This document shows, one piece after another, positions 40,133 through 51,350 of a stretch of 64,000 nucleotides of DNA. Within the stretch, counting starts at the first letter, position 1. Each line of letters opens with the position of its first letter. The stretch is from NCBI GenBank assembly GCA_024516035.1, contig CM044961.1, forward strand, positions 12,171,198 to 12,235,197, written 5' to 3'. The position numbers were made by a program, and so were the translations under genes. Source of the DNA: Bactericera cockerelli (lineage: Eukaryota; Arthropoda; Insecta; Hemiptera; Triozidae). Under the pieces are notes generated by a model that had not been told where the DNA came from, did no database searches, and worked only from the letters and a program-made list of their open reading frames with translations.

Positions 40133-43100
40133 TTAGTAAGCAGGGGGCTGTTGATATTCCTCACCGCCTGTGAACAAAGTAAACAAAATCCATATCGATT
40201 AAGATAAATTCATTCACTCACTTGTTTTTTTTAAACCTACTCAATCAACATCACTACCGAGCTACGCCAAACATCCCTAAACTATCTTTTTTTTTCTCAA
40301 TATACATCTACTCTTAATTAGGTACATAAGAGTATTTAATCTAATAAGCAATTAATGATGTGAAGGGTTAAAAATAAAGGTATATAAATAAATGTAAAAA
40401 TAATGTTCTAATGGTGTTGTAAAAATAAATCAGGTTTGTCTTCTAGGTCGTTGTAGATTGTCATGGCAGCTATTATGGGAGATTTTTGTGCATTACTTTG
40501 TGTGGGGATATAAAATAGTTTGGAGGAGTTGGCCCAGATCCCGTGTGGGGGTACTTCCAACGCAATTACGGATGTCATGTATGTATTAGAGATGTCCCCG
40601 TTAATGCACCAATCGTAAATTCTTCACAAGCACGATTCGTTTTTTTTTCTCAATCAATTACTTTTTTTTTACAAAACATAACAATCAACGAAAAAAAAAA
40701 AAAAAAAAAAAAAAAAATTAAATCAGATATTGTATGTAAAAATATAATTGAAAATTCGTCAATTTGCTTCTTTAAATAAATAAAAAGTGTGATGTCTAGC
40801 CCACTGTGTCATAGTTAATGACATGTGTTGGGCTAGTTAATGACAAATCGTAAATTTTCTGATTTGTAAAGATAAATTTAATTTATAATATCATTCAAAT
40901 CAGTTCTTCAAAACAGAAAAGTATAGTATTAAATATGTATTAATTGTATTACATATAATAAACAAGCAGTTTTCCGCACGAAACCAAATTCAAATCAACT
41001 TAGGCATGACCATAGTTGTAAAAACGGCCATGCCTTAGTATGTAGAGTTAGAATAGCTCTTACCCTCCGTGTCCGGGTAGGAGTTGTACTGAGCTGCCTC
41101 AGGCATGGCCGGGAAATCCATGCCTTCCACTCCTTGCAGGAACCTCTGGTAGGCAAACCAGCCGGACCCCGCCTGTGAGAAACGAGAAAATAATATTATT
41201 TCAATTTTATTGTACTAAAGGATACATATTGTATGTGTTCAAACTTACATGCTAATTAACAAATTAAATTAAATCTAAGTTATATATTAAAATAGGTACA
41301 CTATGTAGGAACAAAGAGCATTTAAATAATTTGAGGACTAGAAAAGAAAAATTAAAAATATATAAACACAAATAAAAACAGAAAATTGCCTGTGGCAATC
41401 TCTTCCACCCAACCCTTTGTATGTATTTTGTACTTTAAAGAAAGTTTATGACGAAATATATACTAGTGTACCCTGTGTAGCTGGTGTACATGTATACATT
41501 GTTTACCTACACTGAAATTCACAAAATTCCGACCACCTAGAAATTTTGATTTACTGCGTATGTACCTTACTTTATATACTTTGTATGTAACCTATATTAT
41601 AGTAAATACAATTTTACCTGTGTCTGAGCTTGTTTTGGACCCTTGGTATCAGTAATTAATTAAGGTGGGGGTCATTAATTGATTTAGTGTTAATTTACTA
41701 CCTGAGGTACTTAATGACAAAGTAAGTTTTAGATAATTTAAATTTTAATTTTCATTCAATTTTTATTTAGAACAAAGTGAAATTAAGTTCTAGTGTGTTA
41801 TCTAAACCTTTTACCATGCCTTTAGATAGTGTGGGAGTTGGTAGAGCCCTAGCTTTGCTGGATGAAGGATACAGTCAGCGTGAGGTGTCCCGAATACTTA
41901 ATGTGGCAAGAACAACTCTTTCTGACAACATTAGACGGTATCAGGAGACGGGATCATGCAAGAGAAGACCAGGATCCGGTTTAACAAGGTGCACAACAGC
42001 TCGAGATGATCGGTTTATGGTGATGGAGACCCTCAGGAATCGGTTCCAGACTTCAGTAGAGACAGCCCGTCGGCTGTATGATGTAAGAAATGTTCTTGTG
42101 AACCCCCTTACAGTTAGAAGACGCCTAAGAGAAGCTCATATCATACCTCGAAGGCCTTATAACGCCCCCGAGTTGCTCACATGTCACAGAAGAGCGCGTT
42201 TACAATTCGCAACGGAGCACATAAGATGGACAGAGGAAGACTGGGACAAGGTTTTGTTTTCTGATGAGACAAGGATCTCCCTAAGAGGAGCAGATGGTCG
42301 GGTAAGAGTGTACAGAAGGAGAAATGAGCGGTATTCTGAGTGTGCTCTTGTTCCAAGGGTAGCATTTGATGGTGGATCAATAATGGTGTGGGGTGGAATA
42401 TCTGCTGAGGCTCACACGGACCTTGTGTTTTTTGACGGAGCCAGTATGAACGCTGAATCTTACATATCAAATGTTCTTGAAGATATGGTGGTCCCGTACG
42501 CCCCCTTTATTGGAGATGGTTTCCTCTTCTGGCAGGATAACGCGCGCCCCCATGTAGCCAGGACCACAAGAGAATATATGCAACTGGCTGGAATTACTAC
42601 TGTAAACCCTCCAGCGCGATCCCCCGATCTCAATCCAATAGAGCACACCTGGGACAGCTTGAAACGGCGAGTTCGCGCTCATGACCCCGCCCCACGGACA
42701 TTGCGGGACCTCAAGGATGTGATTGTCCAGGAATGGAACAATATCCCTCAGGCGGAGCATTGTAACCTCATTTACTCTCTTCCTCGACGTCTTCAGGATG
42801 TTATCAGAGCCCGAGGAGGCAACACACGCTATTAGTTACCGGTAAATTGTTATTAAAAAATAAATAAACATAAAATTTGAAACCTTTAATTTTCTTTGTT
42901 TTTCTTTTTTTTTCTATTTTGACTGGACTATCATTAAAATCCTAAATAAAAGTAAAAAAATGTACCACAATTACTGATAAATGTTTATTAAATAATGTTA
43001 ACACAAAAATTTGGGATAAAACTCCACCTTGTGATAGAAAATATTAATTTTCCAGGTGGTCGGAATTTTGTGAATTTCAGTGTACATAAAAAAACAAAAT

Positions 43101-46100
43101 GGCCTAAGTAAGAAAACAAAATGGCGGAGTAGGGGTCTCCAGTGCTGTGTTATCTAATACTTACTCAGGTGAATATTGAGAAGAAGAAAAACAATTCACT
43201 GCCAATTATGAACAAATACTATTTATCATGAATGGTGATCAAAATTTTCAATATTTTTTTTTATACAAAAAACCAACACAATACTTCCGATTTCTAATAT
43301 TGGAAATTTCTCGGAAGTAAAATGGCGGAGGAGGGGTTTCCAGACTCTCCAGTGCTGTGTTATCTATACTCACTCAGGTGAATATCGATAAGAAGGAAAG
43401 CAAAATGGCGGAGTAGGGCGGTTTCCTGTGATGTGCTATCTAATACTTACCCAGGTGAAAATCAACATGATATCTAACCTTGTGTTATCTAATACTTTCC
43501 CACATGTATATCAAAATAGTCTCCAGTGCGCCGTTATCTAATACCTACCCAGGTGAATATCGAGAAGAAGGAAAACAAAATGGCGGAGTAGGGGTCCCCT
43601 GTGCTGGCAGATTCTGGCACATCTTTCTCAGTGGTGTCGCTCCACTGGTTGGCGAGGTAGCAGAAACTAATGAAGTAGAGGACTGCCCACAGACCTGGCA
43701 ATTTTATAAATACAGTGGGTCACTTTCAAATGAACTTTCTTTTATAGCAAATGACTGATTCTGATGTAAATACACAAGAAGAAGTCATTTCAAACATGAA
43801 AATCACGAAAAACGAATTCCAAATTCGTGGTTATTTCGTAAGCATTGGTGAGACTCTTCCAGTGGTATAGTCTCTGGAAGAAGTTTTTTTTTGTACCTAC
43901 AGTAAATAATAGGAAATTCTTAATTCAATTTTATTATTACCCTATTATGTATTTTTGGTTAAGGCTCAAACCATTTTCTACCACCTAACCCTAAAAGTCT
44001 TATTATTATGTGGTCACATACTAAAATAAGGGCGAATTAATAGACAAATTCTATAACTCAAGTCACTGCTAAGCGTCGGTTTTCCCTATCTTACATAGTA
44101 CGCAATCCGTGACTTAGCGCCACAGAGGTATTACAAGAACGTCTATTAATTTCGCCCTGAACGATGAAAAATCCAAGCATTGGGTGTGATCCGATCCACA
44201 GATCACGGATCCATGCGCTAGTTTGTTTACATTACAAAAGTCTATAACCATAATTACATCGCCTACTAATCAGGCTTAATAGCTTTACTTATAATACTTT
44301 GCCCTTATAAGATTTAAAAAAAAAGTTATCATATTTGTGTTAATCACTTTCGTGATATCACAACTACTCAAACTCGCTTTCCTAAATCTACGCTGAAACC
44401 GGGACTTGAACCATCGACCTCCAGGTTACAAGTCCGCCGCCTTATCGATCAAGCTACTGAGGTCGTTTGCCCTTATAAGATTTTCTATTATTATTATTAA
44501 CACTTAGACTTAGACGACCGGCATGGTTTTTCGTGAATTCTCTTGTGGGACCGGTGATAATACGGCTACCCGACCGGGTGTACCACCGCGGTGGTACACC
44601 CGGTCGTCTACGTGTTAATCAACTCTTTTCCTCCACCGCTGAGCACACCACTCACCGGAGAACCCCATGTCACCCACGACGAAGTGTTTGCGGCTCTTGG
44701 CGGACGACATCTGCTCGAAAAAGTACTCGCCCGCCACGAAGCCCGCCGCCCCCAGGAGCCCGAAGAAGCCAATGGTGGAGCCGTACATGCAGGCGCTGGC
44801 GTCCTTGTGGAACACGCAGATCTCCTTCTTGGCGTCCTCGGGGTCCTGGTACCAGCTGCCCGAGGAGATGCACCAGTAGACGATCACGCCGAACAGCTGA
44901 GGAAGAAAACAGGAAACTTTTAACCCCTTAAAAGACCATTTTTTTAAAAATGATAACCACCTCAAATTGACCTATTTTTTTTTCTTTGAGAATTGAACAT
45001 GTTTGTTTATCTGATTCCAAAAACAGTCAACCTCTGTACGTTATTAATCTACACGCTATGCTCTGTGGATGAAAATTAAAAATGAAACATACAAAGCACT
45101 CTGTTGGAATGTTTAGAAGATATTTGCAATGTTGACTAGATCTCCCCAACGTATTATTACGACATGAAATGAATTAGATTGGCCAAAAACCAAAAACATA
45201 TACATACGTCATGGGCGTTTTAGGAGACAAACGGGTGTGACGTATATTTACGTTATGGTCTTTTAAGGGGTTTAAAAATCGTTCTTAAGCCGGGTTCCCA
45301 CTGGGTGCAACAGTTGACAAAATGTCTCGCAACGTTTCATGCTCCATTCTTTCTTTGGGATCAAATTAATGATATCCAACCCCACTGACTTTGCAATACT
45401 TCCCATTTATCTGTCCCGGTAGCTCAGTGGTAAAGGCGGTACTCTGTGAATCCAGAGATTCCAGAGGTCGTGGGTTCGAAACCCAGCCGGGACATGACAA
45501 GTTATCCTCCCATTTGGGATTTTTACCACATAATAATATGTCTTGGGCTTACTGCTGGAATAATGGGACTTTAATAGTCTTAATCGGGCAGTATATATAA
45601 ATAAGGCGATATTATTATTATTATTTAAAGTTCGAAACAGAACGTTGGGCAGCGTTTTGCAACTAAATGTTGCACTCTGTTGGATCCTGGCTTTTTACAT
45701 CAATAATATTCAGCCTCAATAAATACAAAACTCTTCGTGCTAAAAAAAAGTTAAAACAATTCAAAACAAGCTTACCTACGAATTTTGACTTACAAAAAAT
45801 AGGTATGTGTATTTTTATAAAACCTGATACCATAGTTATTTACTCTTAGACCACGTTTTGAATACAGAAAAATAATAATAATAAATAAAATAAAAAGGTA
45901 ATTAATATAACTGTAGAGTGTAGACGATATTATACTTCTAATAAGTAGGTTCTTATCAAGCACTCTAGTGTGTGGTCATCTGGTCATTATTGTGTGGTCA
46001 AAATTTCAAAGAAATGAGAAAAAATATGCATTGGCTGGATTCGAATCCTTCGCAAGATAGATCACACCACCAAGCTTACCGTCCGATATGAGTAGACCCG

Positions 46101-46460
46101 TTTTCGGAAGGCCTATCTGAGAAAGGTACATAATTGTATACGAGTACTACGGAGTCGGCAAGCTATAGCGCAGATCATAAGCGTCTGATACATGGCTACG
46201 AAAATTTCCGACCCTACTCCTACAGGGTGAGGATAATGGAAGTAGATAGATAGTTCAGTGAACAAATGGTAAATAAAACCCTTGTCGATATACATTGTGG
46301 TGGAGGCATTCAAAGAGACACTCCACACCTCCATTGAAAGAAGGTTATCAAGTTCACTTACAAAGCACAGAATTTTGATGACGACCTGAGGTTTCCGCAC
46401 AAAGGTTGTAGGATCGAACGTGGCCCCTGCTTTCCCAGCGCCATATGCTGCCGTCGACAT
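40133..46460 (-). CDS. Syngr: Synaptogyrin
   Basis: Tetraspan MARVEL-domain membrane protein of synaptic and synaptic-like vesicles. Minus-strand exons: 46460-46362 (ATG), 44896-44656, 43694-43549, 41172-41064, 40167-40133 (TAA); phases agree, 209 residues (human SYNGR1 has 233). Start MSTAAYGAGKAGATFDPTTF parallels vertebrate GGAYGAGKAGGAFDPYTLVR. Exon 2 carries the rest of TM1, the first luminal loop with the Cys pair EICVFHKDASACMYG, TM2, and SSAKSRKH (family SSVKxRK). Exon 3 carries WAVLYFISFCYLANQW and FSFFSIFTW. Exon 4 continues with FAYQRF and an acidic, Tyr-containing cytoplasmic tail, ending EEYQQPPAY. The donor of exon 3 is TGG|GTAGGT; several copies of this junction with stronger donors follow it. 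Intron 3 contains a Tc1 transposon, intron 2 a TTAA element and SINEs. Confidence 0.92.
41219..41420 (-). repeat. Dispersed LINE-like 3' repeat plus GAGATTGCC module
   Basis: Reverse copy of 11690-11885 preceded (minus sense) by GGAAGAGATTGCCACAGGCA. It lies next to synaptogyrin exon 4. Confidence 0.6.
41510..43082 (+). mobile_element. Tc1-type DNA transposon, apparently intact
   Basis: 1573 bp flanked by TA on both sides (41508-41509, 43083-43084). Terminal inverted repeats begin CACTGAAATTCACAAAATTC and are identical for 29 bp. It carries one uninterrupted transposase gene. It lies in synaptogyrin intron 3, opposite to the gene. Perfect ends plus an open frame suggest recent arrival. Confidence 0.95.
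41816..42835 (+). CDS. Tc1/mariner-family transposase (DD34E)
   Basis: 339 residues from ATG 41816 (an in-frame GTG at 41777 is less likely). The N-terminus has a paired-type helix-turn-helix region (LDEGYSQREVSRILNVARTT) and a second DNA-binding region ending before the AT-hook-like RRP. The catalytic triad is in VLFSDETRISL (D), FWQDNARPHVA (D) and NPIEHTWDSLK (E), with 34 residues between the second D and the E. All three residues are present and the frame has no stop. It would cut and paste the surrounding element. Confidence 0.95.
   Translation: MPLDSVGVGRALALLDEGYSQREVSRILNVARTTLSDNIRRYQETGSCKRRPGSGLTRCTTARDDRFMVMETLRNRFQTSVETARRLYDVRNVLVNPLTVRRRLREAHIIPRRPYNAPELLTCHRRARLQFATEHIRWTEEDWDKVLFSDETRISLRGADGRVRVYRRRNERYSECALVPRVAFDGGSIMVWGGISAEAHTDLVFFDGASMNAESYISNVLEDMVVPYAPFIGDGFLFWQDNARPHVARTTREYMQLAGITTVNPPARSPDLNPIEHTWDSLKRRVRAHDPAPRTLRDLKDVIVQEWNNIPQAEHCNLIYSLPRRLQDVIRARGGNTRY
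43113..43548 (-). repeat. Duplicated exon-3-end/donor units downstream of synaptogyrin exon 3
   Basis: Reading the minus strand after the true donor (43548/43547), parts of the exon end (CTACTCCGCCATTTTG, CTTCTTCTC-ATATTCACCTG) and the following intron start (GTATTAGATAAC) recur about four times. Donor-like junctions remain at about 43454 (CACCTGG|GTAAGT), 43375 (CACCTGA|GTGAGT) and 43164 (CACCTGA|GTAAGT). One unit is interrupted by the ACTTCCGA hairpin repeat at about 43235-43320. The array ends next to the Tc1 insertion. Confidence 0.88.
44029..44158. mobile_element. MITE-2 (130 bp), inserted in a family C SINE
   Basis: Ends AGGGCGAATTAATAGAC and GTCTATTAATTTCGCCCT are inverted repeats. 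The surrounding 43965-44028 and 44159-44225 read together as a reverse family C SINE. Another copy is at about 16706-16800 with an internal 24-bp duplication, and a part at 20765-20880. Confidence 0.75.
44318..44465 (-). repeat. tRNA-derived SINE, family E
   Basis: Reverse copy with GGGACTTGAACCATCGACCT on the plus strand and its head end at 44465 (CGACCTCAGTAGCTTGATCG reversed). Confidence 0.75.
44501..44614. mobile_element. TTAA-flanked MITE with a perfect 36-bp palindrome
   Basis: Flanked by TTAA at 44497-44500 and 44615-44618, with ends CACTTAGAC and GTCTACGTG. Bases 44571-44606 are a perfect palindrome centred on ACCGCGGT. It ends 40 bp from the splice donor of synaptogyrin exon 2. Confidence 0.75.
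45411..45625 (+). repeat. tRNA-derived SINE, family B
   Basis: Near-complete copy with full head and (TTA)n tail, in synaptogyrin intron 1. Confidence 0.85.
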
Positions 46461-47061
46461 TGTCCTCACCAACACTCGAACCACAACCAGAAGACCACGA
46501 CCAAAAAACAAAGTCACCTGCAAGATTACGAAAACACGTCCTCAAAGTGCCGCTTTAACTTAACGTTCTAATGAGAAAATATCGAAATCACAAAATAAAA
46601 AGACTCGAAAAAAAAGAGATTGAAAAATTCGATGGTCACGGATAGCAGGAGGAAGAGAAAAATCTGAGGGTGTGCGTAGTATTTCTCGCCACTTTTTGGG
46701 GGTGAACTATTTACGAGAAGGGATGGCGGTGTTATCTGAGAGAGAAAAGTGGAGGTGATATTACAACGAGGGGGGGAGTAGGGGTTTTCACAAAAGCGCC
46801 CCTTGCTTTTGTACAGCGGGGGAGGGTTATGGATTTTTGTCCACAGCTGCAACGCATGCGCACAGAGGGCTTTCTATTCTCATTATTTATTTTTCCTTCT
46901 ATGAAGAGATGGAAAATGTATGTTTCTGAACTGACGAGAATTGTTGATGGTGAGAGGCGTCCAATATCTGAGAGACTTCGACGGCAGAATGATAATGAGG
47001 GCAGTCGGGATTAATGTATGTCTTTGGGACGGTCAGTCTCCACTATATGCTATTATTATGT

Positions 47062-47272
47062 ACATGAAATAATAATAATATCGCCTTATTTATACTGCCC
47101 GATTAGGACTATTAAGCCCCATTATTCCAGCAGTAAGCCCAAGACGCATTATTATGTGGTAAAAATCCCAAATGGGAGGATAACTTGTCATGTCCCGGCT
47201 GGGTTTCGAACCCGCGACCTCTGGTATTTTTGGATTCACAGAGTGCCGCCTTTACCACTGAGCTACCGGGAA
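47062..47272 (-). repeat. tRNA-derived SINE, family B
   Basis: Complete reverse copy with a TAATAATAATATCGCCTTAT start on the plus strand. A different tRNA-like unit adjoins it at about 47277-47400 (GGTTTGAATCC). Confidence 0.85.
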
Positions 47273-47631
47273 GTAGTTACGATGACCGGGTGAGTGTTTC
47301 GGCTTGTACACAGACCCGCAGGTTTGAATCCTGGCAAGGTCGGAATTTTTCTGGGCTGTAGGTACTTGGGTCTTTACAGTTTACACAGAGCACACTAATG
47401 CCTTGTGAGTGGAAATGATAATTGTGAATCAAAAGTTGTGATATCCGGATATAATTATGTAGGCACATCACAACTAAATAAATATAGCGGGTGCAAGTGG
47501 ATTTCTACAATGTTACAATGTGCTTCGTGTCATTATGGCTCGTGGAGTAGAACATCAGTGTTTAAAAAATATCCAAGATTCTCGGTTTAATCTTAAAATT
47601 TGAAAATCAATTTTTATTATTATTAATAATA

Positions 47632-48496
47632 CAGGGTGGGGCAAAAGTCTGGAAACCCCTGAATAACTTTCGAATGGCTTCTTCGTTAAAATTAAAATTT
47701 TGTAAGGTAAACCGGGCTAATAAGACCTTCTTTTAGAGTTGGGTCGATTTTTGTTACCGGCCCCCATGTCGGGGCCAGGGGGGCCAACTTCATTTTTTTA
47801 AATACGAAGCCCCACCTTGCGATACATTTTTGGAAAGGTCTTTAAATAAGAAATGCATTGGTGCAAATTTTATTTTTTTAATATTAAACTGTTTGCAAAT
47901 GGCGTCCAACTTTGTGTATGCAGTAAAGTCTGGAAACCCCTGAATATCTTTTGAAAGGGCTTTCTCAGTTAATTTAAAATTGTGCACGGTAAGTTGGGGT
48001 AATTAGACCTTTCCAAAAATGTATCGCAAGGTGGGGTTTCGTATTTAAAAAAATGAAGTTGACCTCCCTGGCCCCGACATGGGGTCCGGTAAAAAAAAAT
48101 CGGTCCAATTCTAATATAAGGTCTAATTACCAAGGATTACCGTACACAATTTTAAATTTACTGAGAAAGTCCTTTCGAAAGATATTCAGGGGTTTCCAGA
48201 CTTTACTGCATACACAAAGTTGGACGCCATTTGCAAACAGTTAATATTAAAAAAATAAAATTTGCACTAATGTATTTCTTATTTGAAGACCTTTCCAAAA
48301 ATGTATCACAAGGTGGGGGTTTGTATTTAAAAAAATGAAGTTGGCCCCTCTGGCCCCGACATGGGGGCCGGTAACAAAAATCGACCCCACTCTAAAAGAA
48401 GGTCTTATTAGCCCGGTTTACCTTACAAAATTTTAATTTTACCGAAGAAGCCATTCGAAAGTTATTCAGGGGTTTCCAGACTTTTGCCCCACCCTG
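47632..48496. mobile_element. 865-bp foldback (palindromic) MITE
   Basis: Left end CAGGGTGGGGCAAAAGTCTG and the right end are inverted copies, flanked by TA. The whole element folds on itself around position 48064, with few mismatches over arms of about 430 bp. Each arm holds two copies of TCTGGAAACCCCTGAATA, so a smaller palindrome (about 47921-48206) is nested in the larger. Ends of this form are typical of mariner/Tc1-type MITEs. Open frames here are incidental. Confidence 0.9.
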
Positions 48497-49004
48497 TATA
48501 TATTATAAAGCAAGAGCTAAGTATTTGAGTTGACATGAAAATACACGCTTATGAACACGAAAAGTAAAGTTCATAGGTAAGTTTAGTAAATACTTATTTA
48601 CTAAACTTACTGAAATATTTTCATCTTCAACAAAGTTCATTATTCCCTGAAATGTTTAATTACAAATGACAAGAATATTTGATGCGTGTATACATAGGTG
48701 CTATGCCAGTTGGCAACTCTTTGTTTAGAGCAGTTCAAAAGAAAAAATATTTTGTTAATAAAAAATATGAAGACTGGTAGAGAAACTTGGTTTTTTTTTA
48801 AAAAAAACTTTAGGTACTCATAAATCTAATGCATATTGAATGACTTTTTATCGACACTCATTCATCTCTATTTCTTCGAACTGGTACGTCCAAGTATAAG
48901 TTGCTTTATTATGCAGGTTCTAAGCTCTGACCATTCACAAAAGAAGTTGTAAAATTTGAATATCGTCTCTTTAACATCTCGTTTATTTAGAAAGCGTTTT
49001 ATTC

Positions 49005-49190
49005 GCCATTCACTCAAGAAACAGCAACCCACATTAACTTCACATAGTCTGGGTTAGGCACACGGAATCCAAAAGTTGAGTTGTCATTCACATATTGTTT
49101 CGTGCTATCTGGGTAACCTCATTGAACGTTGCTTAACTTCAGTGACAAAACGAGAACTGGTTTATTCAACGTGCCATCGACTCTCGCTAC
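49005..49190 (-). repeat. 5S-rRNA-derived SINE
   Basis: On the minus strand CCAGTTCTCGTTTTGTCACT leads into GAAGTTAAGCAACGTTC, a 5S-like internal promoter region. The body has CCCAGACTATGTGAAGTTAA. Confidence 0.75.
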
Positions 49191-49231
49191 TGCAGGCCCT
49201 TTAAAAATATTACAAAGATAAAATATTACAA

Positions 49232-49446
49232 TGTCTGTCCCGGTAGCTCAGTGGTAAAGGCGGCAAAATGTGAATCCAGAAGTTCCAGAGGTCGTGGGTT
49301 CGAAACCCAGCTGGGACATGACAAGTTATCCTCCCATTTGGGATTTTTACCACATAATAATATGTCTTGGGCTTACTGCTGGAATAATGGGACTTTAATA
49401 GTCTTAATCGGGCAGTATAAATAAGGCGATATTATTATTATTATTT
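49232..49446 (+). repeat. tRNA-derived SINE, family B
   Basis: Complete copy: head GTCCCGGTAGCTCAGTGG, tail (TTA)n. Confidence 0.87.
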
Positions 49447-49930
49447 TATTATTATTATATTGCTGATTTAACTTCCCATTGGTACCAGGATTGAATCCTA
49501 GATTGAGCAAATTTTTTTTTATGTATAAAAAACTATTTTGGAGAAAAATATAATTTTACAATCAATTACCTATTCCATAAAAAATTAACTCAGAAAAAAT
49601 ATTTAAAACTATGTTGAAAAAGTCAAATTTAACGAACGCCACTGGTCTGGTTAGAAAGTTTTCTAAATATGGCGTGAGAAAGTTGCAGCCAAAAAGTTCT
49701 CAGAGACCTTTTCCCTTATCTAACTTTTACCTGCTACCCGATTGTATGATATGGTTTGACCAATCATAATCAAGGAAAATTTGGAATTTTTGTACAGTTT
49801 TTGTACCAAATTATCGAGCTATGTAAAAAAATGGGTCAAATCTAATTAAGACAATAAAAGCTGCAATTTTTTGTTCAATCGAGCTGAAATTTTCATGGCA
49901 TGTTGCATACATTCTTTGAATTTAGTAGTG

Positions 49931-50137
49931 TCTGTCCGGGTTGCTCAATGGTCAAGGCGTCTGTCCGTCAATCTAGAAGTTGCGGGTTCGAAACCCAGCC
50001 GGGACATGGCAAAAACTTATCCTCCCATTTGGGATTTTGACAGCATACTAATACGTCTTGAACTTACTGCTGGAATAATTAGACTCATTCGTCCTAATTG
50101 GGCAGTATAAGTAAGGTGATATTATTATTTTTCAAAA
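49931..50137 (+). repeat. tRNA-derived SINE, family B (subtype)
   Basis: Diverged head GTCCGGGTTGCTCAATGG with GGTTCGAAACCC, and body with TTACTGCTGGAATAATTAGA. Shares a subtype with 21985-22155 and 51178-51350. Confidence 0.78.
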
Positions 50138-50139
50138 AC

Positions 50140-51177
50140 TTTTGAATGATTTTAAAAAGTAGGGACATATTTTTAAATGTAATTTGTTGCAAAGATGTGA
50201 CAGGTCTTATAATAAAAAAAAAACCCTAAAATAGATTGAGCATAAATTAAGAGTAGTTTTTAACTTCAGCGCTACAACACTGTAAAATAAGACGTTGACA
50301 GAGAATGAATGAATCCGGAAAGTATGCGGCTTGTCACTATAATAGGATCATCAAGTGGTAGAGATTTCCATACACAAACATAGCCTTAATTGCCTCAAGC
50401 CGCAAATTTTTACTTAAATTTCGGGAATTATTTGTAATCTTCCGGTAACCGAATCTTTCCAAAGTAGCTGTGCGATGTTGTTTTGTTTTTCCAGGTTCTT
50501 CAACCTTGCAACCTTCGCAATAAATTTTTATATGGTAAATGGAGATGTGTTGTGCCTGTGAGCACCCGTGTGAAGCTACCTAGCACGGTAGAAGATAGCC
50601 ATCGATTCGGAGTTTTTTTAATGTTTTTAGTTTGGGTAGTATATTTTATTTTTCCCTCTTTTTCGGGGATTTTTCCCTACGAAATGTGAAATTTCTCCTT
50701 TCCATGTTATTTTTTCTCTACTTTTGAGTTTTCTCCCACTATTGTAGAATTCATTAATGAATGAAGATAGTATAGAAATAGGAGCTAAAGTTGCTGAAGT
50801 TTTGTTTATATTTATTCAATAAATGAACCGCATTAATTCAAATTTTCGAAATTTTAGCTCTTTTTGTGCAGACTGTTTTAGAATGAAATTTATTTGTAAT
50901 TTTATAACAGCACTGCCTTTATTACAAAACTATCATACTCTTTGCTATCAGGATATAATAATAATTTATATTCAATTAATAACTAGCACAAGATTTTAAT
51001 AGTGCTACAATCATAGGAATATATCCTTTTCGAACAACAACAATACGAAATATCCAAGTCTCCTCATGAAATCAAAATCCTATGATATCCATGTACTTAT
51101 TTATATTCAAGCAATTTACCTATAGATCTGAGTTTATTTTTTCTTTGAAGAAGTAAGTAGAAGTCTGGTGCTTCTTC
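50140..51177. other. No recognisable feature
   Basis: AT-rich. A short open frame at 50483-50689 begins after a good acceptor-like CTTTTCCAG-type tract but has no recognisable product. Confidence 0.4.
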
Positions 51178-51350
51178 AGTCTGTGTAGCTCATTAGTCAA
51201 GCCATTAGTCTGGTAATCCAGAAGTTGTGGGTTTGAAACCCACATGACAAGTTATCCTTTGGGATTTTGACAACATACTAAAATATAATGCATCTTGGGC
51301 CTACTGGTGGAATAATGAGACTCTAGTCCTAAACAGACAGAATAAATAAA
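51178..51350 (+). repeat. tRNA-derived SINE, family B (decayed)
   Basis: Head TGTGTAGCTCATTAGTCAAG with GGGTTTGAAACCC, body ACAAGTTATCC. Confidence 0.6.

Noticed and set aside
42177..42760. Minus-strand frames opposite the Tc1 transposase
   Set aside because: Shadows of the plus-strand transposase, which has all catalytic motifs.
44533..44931. Plus-strand frames rich in Arg/Ser or Gly/Val over synaptogyrin exon 2
   Set aside because: Shadows of the GC-rich minus-strand exon.
47790..48244. Open frames in the 865-bp palindrome
   Set aside because: Mirror images of each other within inverted arms, without any domain.
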